Virus record (IMG/VR): IMGVR_UViG_3300025132_000075
Span: 1 to 45,520 of that record
Reading direction: 5' to 3' (one strand)
Source of the DNA: a virus
DNA: 45,520 nucleotides
Shown in pieces: positions 34,827-42,867 of the stretch. The notes beneath the pieces are model-generated. The model saw nothing but the letters and a program-made list of their open reading frames with translations. It had not been told where the DNA came from and did no database searches. The position numbers were made by a program, and so were the translations under genes. How positions within the stretch are numbered: position 1 is the stretch's first letter; each line of letters begins with the position of its first letter.

Positions 34827-36476
34827 ATGAAAGTTGACGACATTTATCTGGGTAATCCCAATCTTAAGAAAGCTAATACTGCAGTAGAATTTACTGAAGA
34901 ACAGATTAGAGAATTTCTTAAGTGTAAGGATGATCCTCTTTACTTTGCAAATACTTATGTTCAGATTGTTACTCTGGATAAAGGTTTGATGCCATTCACT
35001 CCTTATGATTTTCAAGAAAAATTAATTAGCAATTTCCACGAGAATAGATTTAACATTTGTAAGATGCCTCGTCAGACAGGTAAGTCTACAACTGTTATAT
35101 CTTATCTGTTGCATTATTTGTTGTTTAATGATAGTGTTAACATTGGTATTCTTGCAAACAAAGCATCTACTGCTAGAGAACTATTAGGTCGTTTACAAAC
35201 GGCATATGAGAATGTTCCTAAGTGGATGCAACAAGGAGTCTTATCATGGAACAAAGGATCTTTGGAGTTAGAAAATGGTAGTAAAATCTTGGCTGCGTCT
35301 ACTTCCGCTAGTGCTGTTAGGGGTATGTCTTTCAATATCCTATTCTTGGATGAATTTGCTTTTGTTCCCAATCACATCGCTGATTCTTTCTTTGCTAGTG
35401 TTTACCCTACTATTACTTCTGGTAAAAGCACAAAAGTAATAATAGTTTCCACACCACATGGTATGAATCACTTCTACCGTATGTGGCATGATGCTGAGAA
35501 AGGTGCAAATGATTATATACCCACAGATGTTCATTGGTCAGAAGTACCAGGTAGAGATGAGGTATGGAAAGAGCAAACAATCAAGAACACATCAGAACAG
35601 CAGTTTAAGGTTGAGTTTGAATGTGAGTTCTTAGGATCTGTAGATACTCTTATTGCTCCTAGTAAATTAAGAACGTTAGTATATGATGCACCAAAAACAA
35701 AAAGTGCTGGATTAGATGTTTATGCAGATCCAGAAAAAGATCATGATTATCTAATGACAGTTGACGTTGCTCGTGGTGTTGGTAATGATTATTCAGCTTT
35801 CACTGTAATGGATATAACAACCTTCCCACATAAGATGGTTGCTAAGTATAGAAACAATGAAATAAAACCCATGCTATTCCCAAATGTTATCTGGGAGGTG
35901 GCAAAGAGTTATAACAATGCATTTATTTTATGTGAGGTGAATGATGTAGGAGATCAGGTAGCATCTATTCTACATTTTGATTTGGAGTATGAAAATCTAC
36001 TTATGGCATCAATGCGAGGTAGAGCTGGTCAAATAGTAGGACAAGGATTCTCTGGTAAGAAGACACAGATGGGTGTCAAGATGTCCAAGACAGTTAAGAA
36101 GGTTGGATGTTTAAACTTGAAGACGATGATAGAAGAGAATAAGTTATTGGTAAATGATTATGATACTATTTCAGAGTTGACTACATTTATACAAAAGAGT
36201 AATTCATTTGAGGCAGAAGAAGGATGTAATGATGACTTGGCAATGTGTCTTGTCATATATGCATGGTTAGTTGCACAGGATTACTTTAAAGAACTTACAG
36301 ATCAAGATGTAAGAAAGAGATTATATGAAGAGCAGAAAAATCAAATTGAACAGGATATGGCTCCGTTTGGTTTTATGGATGATGGTTTGGGTGAAGAAAT
36401 AACTATTGATGATGATGGTGATATATGGAAAACAGATGAGTATGGTGATAGATCGTATATGTGGGATTACAGATAG
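34827..36476 (+). CDS. 17: Terminase large subunit gp17
   Basis: The 549-residue packaging motor (T4 gp17: 610) has an N-terminal ATPase and a C-terminal nuclease. Walker A is PRQTGKST at 81-88 and Walker B is ILFLDEFAF at 171-179, with the catalytic Glu following the Asp. The SAT-like coupling motif is VSTPHG near 208-212. The RNase H-type nuclease has acidic residues at about D313 (TVDVARGVGNDYS), E370 (ILCEVNDVG) and D470 (CNDDLAM), the triad expected for this family. It pumps DNA through the gp20 portal and cuts the concatemer. The strong ribosome binding site at 34815-34821 fixes the start. The next gene overlaps its end. Confidence 0.96.
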   Translation: MKVDDIYLGNPNLKKANTAVEFTEEQIREFLKCKDDPLYFANTYVQIVTLDKGLMPFTPYDFQEKLISNFHENRFNICKMPRQTGKSTTVISYLLHYLLFNDSVNIGILANKASTARELLGRLQTAYENVPKWMQQGVLSWNKGSLELENGSKILAASTSASAVRGMSFNILFLDEFAFVPNHIADSFFASVYPTITSGKSTKVIIVSTPHGMNHFYRMWHDAEKGANDYIPTDVHWSEVPGRDEVWKEQTIKNTSEQQFKVEFECEFLGSVDTLIAPSKLRTLVYDAPKTKSAGLDVYADPEKDHDYLMTVDVARGVGNDYSAFTVMDITTFPHKMVAKYRNNEIKPMLFPNVIWEVAKSYNNAFILCEVNDVGDQVASILHFDLEYENLLMASMRGRAGQIVGQGFSGKKTQMGVKMSKTVKKVGCLNLKTMIEENKLLVNDYDTISELTTFIQKSNSFEAEEGCNDDLAMCLVIYAWLVAQDYFKELTDQDVRKRLYEEQKNQIEQDMAPFGFMDDGLGEEITIDDDGDIWKTDEYGDRSYMWDYR

Positions 36477-36697
36477 TGGAATTAGATAAGCAGATAAAGC
36501 TTGGACATTTATTATTATCAGAAAGAAAATGTAGAGTTTGTGGTGAGACTAAGAATCTACTAGATGGTTTTTATTTAATTCGTAAAGATAGAGGAGCACT
36601 TCCTTCTTCTTATTCATATGAGTGTAAAGTGTGTACTATACAAAGAGTAGTAAAATCTAGAAAGAGTAACAATGAATGGAGGTATCCAGATTGGTAG
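36461..36697 (+). CDS. Small zinc-binding-type protein (78 aa)
   Basis: Two CxxC pairs are seen: CRVCGETKNLLDGFYLIRKD starts at about residue 24, and ECKVC lies near residues 54-58. Together they could bind one zinc ion. The first half resembles the zinc knuckle at the front of some HNH endonucleases, but no HNH residues follow, so nuclease activity is not supported. ATG 36461 overlaps gp17 by 16 bp. A GTG at 36476, which overlaps the gp17 stop, is an alternative start in the same frame. It ends 75 bp before gp18. The function is unknown. Confidence 0.6.
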   Translation: MGLQIVELDKQIKLGHLLLSERKCRVCGETKNLLDGFYLIRKDRGALPSSYSYECKVCTIQRVVKSRKSNNEWRYPDW

Positions 36698-36708
36698 TTC
36701 ATGCATTG

Positions 36709-36769
36709 TTTCCCCACTGAAAATACCCTTTTGAATAAATATTTTCAGATAAACTGAGATTCGGGGAAA
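36709..36769 (+). promoter_or_regulatory. gp18 leader: nested inverted repeats sequestering the ribosome binding site
   Basis: The outer repeat TTTCCCC (36709-36715) pairs with GGGGAAA (36763-36769), which is the purine-rich ribosome binding site just before the ATG at 36773. The inner repeat CTGAAAATA (36717-36725) pairs perfectly with TATTTTCAG (36740-36748). A late promoter octamer (36734-36741) lies between the inner arms. RNA that reads in from upstream would fold and hide the ribosome binding site. RNA started at the late promoter lacks both left arms. T4 uses this arrangement for genes such as e, soc and 49. Confidence 0.7.
36734..36741 (+). promoter_or_regulatory. Late promoter motif before gp18
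   Basis: AATAAATA lies 31 bp before the gp18 ATG, inside the inverted-repeat leader. The expected start near 36747 would leave a short unstructured leader containing GGGGAAAA. Confidence 0.6.
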
Positions 36770-36772
36770 AAC

Positions 36773-38929
36773 ATGGCGACTCCACAATTGTCTCCTGGTG
36801 TGTTGGTCAGGGAGGTTGACTTAACTGTCGGAAGAGCTGACAATGTGCTAGACAATATTGGTGCGATTGCAGGTCCATTTGCAATAGGACCAGTAGAAGA
36901 AGCAATTGATATCACAACAGAAACGGACTTAATAAACACATTCGGAAAACCAATTTCCACTGATGCTCAATATGAGTATTGGATGAGTGCTGCATCATTC
37001 CTTTCTTATGGTGGTGTTCTAAAGGTTGTAAGAGCAGGTGGTTCTACTCTTAACAATGCTAATGCAAGAAGAGATGGTGCTACTGATACATCACTTAAGA
37101 TTAAAAACTATGACGATTATACACTAAACTATGCAGGTGTAGGTCAAACATTTGGTATGGCTGCTAAGAATCCTGGTTCTTGGTCAAATACACTTAAAAT
37201 TTGTCTTATTGATGATTTTGCAGACCAAACACTTCTAGTTCCATCTGGATCTGGTATTGCTGTTGGTCAAGGTGCTACTGTTGCACTAACCAACCAGACA
37301 ATCGTTGGTGAAGGAACAACAGAAAGCTTCAGTGGATATCTTAAGGGTATTGTTACTGGTGTTGCTGGAACTTCAGTTACCGTTAAAGTTACAGAAAGAG
37401 TTACAACTGCTGGTGTTTCTACTGCGATTACATATGCAGAAAGAGATCAAGCATCTTCATTCCGTCCAGGCAACCAAGTTAAGTTTATTAACAGTGCAGG
37501 AGCAGTACAAGCAACTCAAACACTGAGTGCTCAATCATACTCCGCAACTGACTGGTATGATTCACAGACTCTAGGATTAACTAACTCTACTGTTTACTGG
37601 AAGTCGATTGCACCAAAACCAACAACTTCTCAGTTTGCTGTAGACAGACAATCAAAGAATGATGGTATTCACGTTGCTGTTATAGATGATACTGGTGCAG
37701 TAACAGGTATACAGGGTAATCTTCTTGAGAAGTTTACAAACCTATCTAAGGCAAAAGATGCAGTTTCTGCAGTTAATCCACCACAGAAGACATTCTGGAA
37801 AGACTATCTTGCAGATTACTCCGCATATGTCTATGCAGGTGATGATCCTTCAGATGGTTCTGACGGAGATGTAGCTGCTTCTGGATTTAGTGCAGGATTT
37901 ACTGCAATTACAACTGCTGCTGGTGGTTGGAATAAGGATGCACAGGGAATAACATTTAACGTTATAGGAAATAGTACATATACACTTTCATCTGGTGTTG
38001 ATTATTCTGCTACTGGTGGAATGCAAGCATCACTTGGAGATTTGATAACTGCATACAAACTCTTTAGTAATAAGGATGAGATTGCAGTTGACTATCTAAT
38101 CAATGGTCCTAGTTTAGATAATGTAAATTCATCTCAAGCAAAAGCAAATATCTTGCTTTCGATTGCTGCTGCAAGAAAAGACTGTATGGCAGTCATTTCA
38201 CCTGATAGAACAGGTGTTGTTGGTGTAACCAATACCGACACGCAGACAGATAACATCATTGAGTTCTTCTCATCACTTAAATCTACATCTTATGGTGTAT
38301 TTGATAGTGGTTACAAGTACACATATGATAGATTCAACAATAAGTTCCGTTACATTCCAACGAATGCTGACATTGCTGGACTTATGGTAAGGACAAGTAT
38401 TGAAGCTTATCCTTGGTTCTCACCTGCTGGACAGCAAAGAGGAACATTGAATAATGCAGTTAAACTTGCATACAACCCATCTAAAGCACAAAGAGATCAA
38501 CTTTATCCTCTAAGAATTAACTCTATTGTTAATCAACCAGGATCTGGAATTCTCTTGTTTGGTGACAAAACATCTCTTGCATATGCATCTGCATTTGATC
38601 GTATCAACGTTCGCAGATTGTTCCTTACAATCGAACAGTCTCTAGAGAAAGCTGCACAAGCACAACTCTTTGAACTTAATGATCAGGTCACGAGAGCAAA
38701 CTTTGTCAACATTGTCGAACCATATCTAAGAGATATTGAAGCAAAACGAGGTCTTTACGGATTCCTTGTAATTTGCGATGAAACAAATAACACTCCTGAT
38801 GTGATTGATAATAATGAATTCAGAGCAGACATCTTCTTGAAGCCTGCCAAGTCGATTAACTACGTAACACTAACCTTCGTTGCTACCAGAACTGGGGTAA
38901 GCTTCGAGGAAGTTGCTGGTCGAGTTTAA
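36773..38929 (+). CDS. 18: Tail sheath protein gp18
   Basis: The 718-residue protein corresponds to T4 gp18 (659). The N-terminus MATPQLSPGVLVREVDLTVG is the typical sheath strand that is exchanged between subunits. The C-terminal region with RDIEAKRGLYGFLVICDETN and DIFLKPAKSINYVTLTFVAT is the conserved polymerising domain. The middle (about 150-330) is variable and probably surface-exposed. Sheath contraction drives the tube into the host. The structured leader (36709-36769) probably limits translation to late transcripts. gp19 follows after 40 bp with its own late promoter. Confidence 0.96.
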   Translation: MATPQLSPGVLVREVDLTVGRADNVLDNIGAIAGPFAIGPVEEAIDITTETDLINTFGKPISTDAQYEYWMSAASFLSYGGVLKVVRAGGSTLNNANARRDGATDTSLKIKNYDDYTLNYAGVGQTFGMAAKNPGSWSNTLKICLIDDFADQTLLVPSGSGIAVGQGATVALTNQTIVGEGTTESFSGYLKGIVTGVAGTSVTVKVTERVTTAGVSTAITYAERDQASSFRPGNQVKFINSAGAVQATQTLSAQSYSATDWYDSQTLGLTNSTVYWKSIAPKPTTSQFAVDRQSKNDGIHVAVIDDTGAVTGIQGNLLEKFTNLSKAKDAVSAVNPPQKTFWKDYLADYSAYVYAGDDPSDGSDGDVAASGFSAGFTAITTAAGGWNKDAQGITFNVIGNSTYTLSSGVDYSATGGMQASLGDLITAYKLFSNKDEIAVDYLINGPSLDNVNSSQAKANILLSIAAARKDCMAVISPDRTGVVGVTNTDTQTDNIIEFFSSLKSTSYGVFDSGYKYTYDRFNNKFRYIPTNADIAGLMVRTSIEAYPWFSPAGQQRGTLNNAVKLAYNPSKAQRDQLYPLRINSIVNQPGSGILLFGDKTSLAYASAFDRINVRRLFLTIEQSLEKAAQAQLFELNDQVTRANFVNIVEPYLRDIEAKRGLYGFLVICDETNNTPDVIDNNEFRADIFLKPAKSINYVTLTFVATRTGVSFEEVAGRV

Positions 38930-38940
38930 TTTAATCATAT

Positions 38941-38947
38941 CTAAATA
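38941..38947 (+). promoter_or_regulatory. Late promoter motif before gp19
   Basis: CTAAATA lies 23 bp before the gp19 start. A very strong Shine-Dalgarno sequence, AAAGGAGG (38950-38957), follows immediately, giving a short leader. Confidence 0.6.
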
Positions 38948-38969
38948 ACAAAAGGAGGAATTTAAAAAA

Positions 38970-39581
38970 ATGGCTGAAATCCCAACAAGAACCATATCCC
39001 AGTTTAAGTCTAAACTTACTGGTGGTGGTGCAAGGCCGAATCTGTTTGAAGTGCAAGTAAACTTCCCTGCTGGAGTGAGTCTAGGCATTCAAGGTGATGG
39101 TGGTCCATCAGAATTTGATGGAGATAATTTCAGATTTATGTGTAAAGCAGCAGCTTTACCAGCGTCTAATGTAGCATCAATTGATGTTCCATTTAGAGGA
39201 CGTATTTTGAAAGTTGCTGGAGACAGAACTTTTGAAACATGGACGGTAACTGTAATAAACGATGAGAATTTTGATCACAGAAGAAACTTTGAAGCATGGG
39301 CGCAAAACATTGCCCAGTATGGAGATGCATCTGGTCTAGTTAATCCTAGTGATTATATGGGTCAAGCAACTGTCTATCAACTTGGTAGATCTGCTGCTGG
39401 ATCTCAAGCAACTGGTTCTGCTGCAGAAAGTGCAAGTGTTCTTGCTCAATATAAGTTTGTGGATATCTTCCCAACCACTATTTCTTCAATAGATCTTTCA
39501 TACGATAACACTGACACTCTTGAAGAGTTTACTGTTGAGTTCCAAGTTCAATACTACTACCCAGAAAGAGCAGGTTCTTAA
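38970..39581 (+). CDS. 19: Tail tube protein gp19
   Basis: The 203-residue protein belongs to the T4 gp19 tube family (T4: 163). Landmarks are TRTISQFKSKLTGGGARPNL, the FMCKAAALPASNVASIDVPF segment, and FETWTVTVINDENFDHRRNF. It ends EFTVEFQVQYYYPERAGS, the usual C-terminal strand. It polymerises into hexameric rings inside the sheath. The AAAGGAGG ribosome binding site is the best in the window, consistent with the high copy number needed. The sequence between about 120 and 165 (Ala/Ser/Gly-rich) makes it longer than the T4 protein. Confidence 0.95.
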   Translation: MAEIPTRTISQFKSKLTGGGARPNLFEVQVNFPAGVSLGIQGDGGPSEFDGDNFRFMCKAAALPASNVASIDVPFRGRILKVAGDRTFETWTVTVINDENFDHRRNFEAWAQNIAQYGDASGLVNPSDYMGQATVYQLGRSAAGSQATGSAAESASVLAQYKFVDIFPTTISSIDLSYDNTDTLEEFTVEFQVQYYYPERAGS

Positions 39582-39585
39582 CCCT

Positions 39586-39593
39586 GATAAATA
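39586..39593 (+). promoter_or_regulatory. Late promoter motif before gp20
   Basis: GATAAATA matches the NATAAATA octamer, 4 bp after the gp19 stop and 27 bp before the gp20 start. Confidence 0.6.
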
Positions 39594-39620
39594 GGTATAC
39601 AAAGACTTAAATTTTTAATA

Positions 39621-41309
39621 ATGGCAAAGTTATTTGGCTTCTCCATTCAGGAGAAGGAACCACTAGCTCCAACAGCGGTCTCGCCAGTTCCTCCTAATAA
39701 GGAGGATCAGTCTGACCACTATTTGACTAGTGGGTTTTTTGGTTCTTATGTAGACTTAGAAGGTATATATCGTACTGAGTTTGACTTAATTAAGAGATAT
39801 AGAGAGATGGCACTGCATCCAGAAGTGGATAGTGCAATAGAAGACATAGTAAATGAAGCAATAGTTTCGGATACAAATGATGCTCCAGTCACAATTGATT
39901 TAGATAATCTAAACGCAAGTGATGGAATAAAAAAGAAACTTAGAGAAGAATTTAAACAGATTATTGATTTGATGGACTTTGATTCAAAAGCCCATGAGAT
40001 TTATAGAAATTGGTATATAGATGGAAGACTATATTATCATAAAGTAATTGATGTCAAAAGACCTCATGAGGGAATTCAAGAGTTAAGATATATTGACTCT
40101 ATGAAGATGAGGTTTGTACGACAGAAGAAAAGAAATAAAAATGAGCAGAATAGGTTGGCAAATAGTCAACAAGACAATCCTATGGAATATGAATTTCCAG
40201 AGATTGAAGAGTATTTTGAATATAATCCAAAGGCAACTTGGCCTAGTGGAAACCCATCTGCTGCTGGAATGGGTAATAAAGGAATAAGAATGACCAGAGA
40301 TTCAGTTGCATACTGCACATCTGGATTAGTTGATAGAAATAAGGGATCAACTTTATCATATCTACATAAAGCAATTAAAGCCGTCAATCAACTTCGTATG
40401 ATTGAGGATAGTCTTGTTATTTACAGATTATCAAGAGCACCAGAACGTAGAATATTCTACATTGATGTTGGTAATCTACCTAAAGTTAAGGCAGAACAAT
40501 ACCTTCGTGATGTAATGAATAGGTATCGTAACAAGTTAGTATATGATGCTGGCACTGGTGAGATCAGAGATGATAAGAAATATATGAGTATGCTTGAAGA
40601 TTTCTGGTTGCCACGTAGAGAAGGTGGAAGAGGAACTGAGATCACAACTTTACCTGGTGGACAAAACCTTGGTGAAATTACTGATATCAAATACTTCCAA
40701 GACAAGCTTTATAGGTCATTAAATGTACCTGTTACTAGAGCACCATCTAATGAAAGTGGATTTAATCTTGGTAGATCATCAGAAATCTTAAGAGATGAGG
40801 TTAAATTTAGTAAGTTTGTTGGACGTTTGAGAAAGAGATTCTCTAATTTGTTCAATGATATGCTCAGAACTCAACTATTATTGAAGAATATTGTCACTCC
40901 TGAAGACTGGGAATTGATGAGTGAGCACATACAATACGACTTCTTATATGATAATCACTTTGCAGAACTTAAAGAGTCTGAATTATTTAATGAAAGACTC
41001 ACTATGGTTGCAGCTGCAGAACCATATGTTGGCAAATATTTCTCACAAGATTATGTTAGACGTAAAGTTCTAAGACAAACAGATGAAGAAATAGTTGAAC
41101 AGGATGATATTATCCAACAGGAAATTGATGATGGTATCATCCCTGATCCAAGTATGATGGTAGATCCTGAAGCAATGGGTCAACAAATTGATCCAAATAC
41201 AGGAGCACCATTTGCAAATGGGGGTGGAGTTCCTATGGAACCAGACCTAAAAGCGGCAGAAACAAAGATGAGTAAGGTGGCAGAAATGCCAAAAGGAGGG
41301 GAAATTTAA
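39621..41309 (+). CDS. 20: Portal vertex protein gp20
   Basis: The 562-residue product corresponds to T4 gp20 (524). Family landmarks are REMALHPEVDSAIEDIVNEA near residues 62-81, RAPERRIFYIDVGNLPKVKA near 273-292, and NLGRSSEILRDEVKFSKFVG near 380-399. The C-terminal 70 residues are acidic and Pro/Gly-rich. Twelve copies form the dodecameric portal, which nucleates the head and conducts DNA from the gp17 motor. The gene has its own late promoter motif but no Shine-Dalgarno sequence. Confidence 0.97.
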   Translation: MAKLFGFSIQEKEPLAPTAVSPVPPNKEDQSDHYLTSGFFGSYVDLEGIYRTEFDLIKRYREMALHPEVDSAIEDIVNEAIVSDTNDAPVTIDLDNLNASDGIKKKLREEFKQIIDLMDFDSKAHEIYRNWYIDGRLYYHKVIDVKRPHEGIQELRYIDSMKMRFVRQKKRNKNEQNRLANSQQDNPMEYEFPEIEEYFEYNPKATWPSGNPSAAGMGNKGIRMTRDSVAYCTSGLVDRNKGSTLSYLHKAIKAVNQLRMIEDSLVIYRLSRAPERRIFYIDVGNLPKVKAEQYLRDVMNRYRNKLVYDAGTGEIRDDKKYMSMLEDFWLPRREGGRGTEITTLPGGQNLGEITDIKYFQDKLYRSLNVPVTRAPSNESGFNLGRSSEILRDEVKFSKFVGRLRKRFSNLFNDMLRTQLLLKNIVTPEDWELMSEHIQYDFLYDNHFAELKESELFNERLTMVAAAEPYVGKYFSQDYVRRKVLRQTDEEIVEQDDIIQQEIDDGIIPDPSMMVDPEAMGQQIDPNTGAPFANGGGVPMEPDLKAAETKMSKVAEMPKGGEI

Positions 41310-41315
41310 CCCTCC
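41295..41315 (+). other. Hairpin across the gp20 stop codon
   Basis: GGAGGG (41295-41300) pairs with CCCTCC (41310-41315) around a 9 nt loop that holds the stop codon at 41307-41309. No T-run follows, so it is not an intrinsic terminator. It could stabilise the upstream RNA end or mark a processing site. The late promoter at 41329 restarts transcription downstream. Confidence 0.5.
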
Positions 41316-41328
41316 CACACTAAATGTG

Positions 41329-41336
41329 TATAAATA
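41329..41336 (+). promoter_or_regulatory. Late promoter, exact TATAAATA
   Basis: This is the exact T4 late octamer, 23 bp upstream of the gp67-like gene. Together with 88-95 it is the best match in the window. Confidence 0.7.
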
Positions 41337-41359
41337 CTAACGATTAAACTTTCTTAGCT

Positions 41360-41575
41360 ATGGATGAATTAATGGATATGATGGTGGATGATAGTAGTCC
41401 CTCACAGATTAGCGACAAAATCAAAGATTTATTGTACGCAAAATCAGCTGAAAAGGTAGACGACTATAAGACTTCAGTATCAAATTCTCTCTTTGGTGAT
41501 CAGGAAACTGAGGAACCAGAAGCTTCTGCTGAAGTAGAAGTTGAGGATGAAGAAACTGACGATGAAGAAGTTTAA
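41360..41575 (+). CDS. 67: Prohead core protein, gp67-like
   Basis: The 71-residue product has an N-terminal helical part (MDELMDMMVDDSSPSQISDK) and a strongly acidic C-terminal tail of Glu and Asp. T4 gp67 (80 residues) has the same layout and the same place between portal gene 20 and protease gene 21. In T4 it is an internal scaffold protein cleaved by gp21 during head maturation. The identity here rests on position, size and charge pattern and not on a clear sequence match. Confidence 0.7.
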   Translation: MDELMDMMVDDSSPSQISDKIKDLLYAKSAEKVDDYKTSVSNSLFGDQETEEPEASAEVEVEDEETDDEEV

Positions 41576-41585
41576 TAAATAAATA
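41574..41585 (+). promoter_or_regulatory. Overlapping late promoter motifs before the 185-residue gene
   Basis: AATAAATAAATA contains two overlapping copies of the NATAAATA octamer (41574-41581 and 41578-41585). It begins at the stop codon of the gp67-like gene and lies 20-31 bp before the ATG at 41605. Confidence 0.5.
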
Positions 41586-41587
41586 AA

Positions 41588-41605
41588 ATGAACTGCTCAG
41601 AATAA
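41588..41605 (+). CDS. Possible five-codon leader ORF
   Basis: ATG AAC TGC TCA GAA TAA overlaps the start of the next gene as TAATG. Translation of this tiny frame could hand ribosomes on to ATG 41605, which has no Shine-Dalgarno sequence. It may equally be chance. Confidence 0.2.
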   Translation: MNCSE

Positions 41606-42162
41606 TGACTCATAGACCAGTTGAAGATGGTATTGCTTTATCAACATCGGCAACACCAGCAAAAACGGCAGCTATTGCAGGAAAATCAACTGCTTTAAGA
41701 ATAGTTGCTACAGGACAGAATACTTTTGTTGCTATTGGCACTGAACCAACTGCAACAACAGCAAACTATGCTATCCCAAAAGATAGTGCAGCAACACTGG
41801 CTTTCAGCAATAGTTCTGCTTCGATTGTGGCCTATGAGAAAGGTACTACCACTACATTAACTTTCCCTGAAGGTACTACTTGTCCATTTGCTGCAGGTGA
41901 TTATGTTACTTTTACTAACAACATAAATTCAGACTTTAATTTTGCTCACCAAGTAGTAAATAGCGTAACTGGTGATGGTTCAATGTATAACTACATTCCA
42001 ACGAAAGTAGTTATAGGATACAATAGTTCAGCTGTTTCTGGAACATTAGATTGTTCTGCTGGCACATGTACTATAAGATCATCTTTCAAAGTTTCTGCTA
42101 GGACCGATGCTGGTACTGGCGCTGCTTATATTCAACAGATTCAAATCACTGGGGAAGCCTAA
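41605..42162 (+). CDS. Ala/Thr-rich virion protein in the gp68 position (185 aa)
   Basis: This protein is poor in charged residues and rich in Ala, Thr, Ser and Val (for example TSATPAKTAAIAGKSTALRI). Beta strands alternate throughout, and four Cys occur near residues 93-155 (CPF, LDCSAGTCTI). T4 has the helical, charged scaffold protein gp68 (141 residues) here, and this product does not resemble it. It is better read as a head decoration or beta-structured virion protein. It overlaps gp21 by 1 bp (TAATG), which couples it to the head protease. Confidence 0.6.
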   Translation: MTHRPVEDGIALSTSATPAKTAAIAGKSTALRIVATGQNTFVAIGTEPTATTANYAIPKDSAATLAFSNSSASIVAYEKGTTTTLTFPEGTTCPFAAGDYVTFTNNINSDFNFAHQVVNSVTGDGSMYNYIPTKVVIGYNSSAVSGTLDCSAGTCTIRSSFKVSARTDAGTGAAYIQQIQITGEA

Positions 42163-42812
42163 TGAAACTCATACGAGAAGAACTAGAAAATGTAGAATTT
42201 ATCGTTGAAAACCGCAACGGTAAGAAATCTCTTTTTATTGAAGGGGTATTTCTACAGGGGGATATAAAAAACCGTAATGGAAGAATGTATCCTATGGAAA
42301 CTCTTCGCAGAGAAGTTCAAAGGTACAGTGAAAATCATGTTAATGCTGGAAGAGCATTAGGTGAGCTTGGTCATCCAGAAGGTCCAACTGTCAATTTGGA
42401 TCGTGTTTCTCATAAAATCACTTCTCTTAAAGAAAGTGGTTCTAACTTTGTTGGTAAAGCAAAGATTTTAAACACCCCTATGGGAAAGATTGCATCGAAT
42501 TTACTCGGTGAAGGTGTCAAATTAGGAGTCTCTTCTAGAGGAATAGGTTCTTTAAAAATGACAAGAGAGGGTGTTAACATAGTCGGTGAAGATTTCATGT
42601 TAGCAACTGCTGCTGATATCGTTGCTGATCCTTCTGCTCCTGATGCATTTGTTTCAGGAATTATGGAAGGTAAAGATTGGGTATGGGACGGTGGTATTCT
42701 TCGTGAGAAGTATGCTGCAAAGACATACAAAACAATCAATACATTGGTTGATCAGAAAAAGTTAGACGAGCAAAAGCTTGACTTATTTAACGATTTCTTA
42801 TCAAATATATAA
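42162..42812 (+). CDS. 21: Prohead core protease gp21
   Basis: The 216-residue enzyme matches T4 gp21 (212) in size and motifs. It has a catalytic His at 71 in GELGHPEGPTVNLDRVSH, a catalytic Ser in LGVSSRGIGS (124-125), and a conserved Asp near 152-156 in ATAADIVADPSAP. It is a serine protease of the herpesvirus-assemblin-like fold. It cleaves scaffold and capsid proteins after the sequence hydrophobic-x-Glu once the prohead is built, then digests itself. The start overlaps the preceding stop (TAATG), with GGGGAAG as ribosome binding site. Confidence 0.94.
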   Translation: MKLIREELENVEFIVENRNGKKSLFIEGVFLQGDIKNRNGRMYPMETLRREVQRYSENHVNAGRALGELGHPEGPTVNLDRVSHKITSLKESGSNFVGKAKILNTPMGKIASNLLGEGVKLGVSSRGIGSLKMTREGVNIVGEDFMLATAADIVADPSAPDAFVSGIMEGKDWVWDGGILREKYAAKTYKTINTLVDQKKLDEQKLDLFNDFLSNI

Positions 42813-42817
42813 TTTAT

Positions 42818-42828
42818 CTAAATAAATA
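42818..42828 (+). promoter_or_regulatory. Late promoter motif before gp22
   Basis: CTAAATA (42818-42824) overlaps AATAAATA (42821-42828). They lie 6 bp after the gp21 stop and about 40 bp before the gp22 ATG, which has GGAGAGGA as its ribosome binding site. Confidence 0.6.
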
Positions 42829-42867
42829 CAGATCTTTAATACGTATAGAATCGGAGAGGATACCAAA

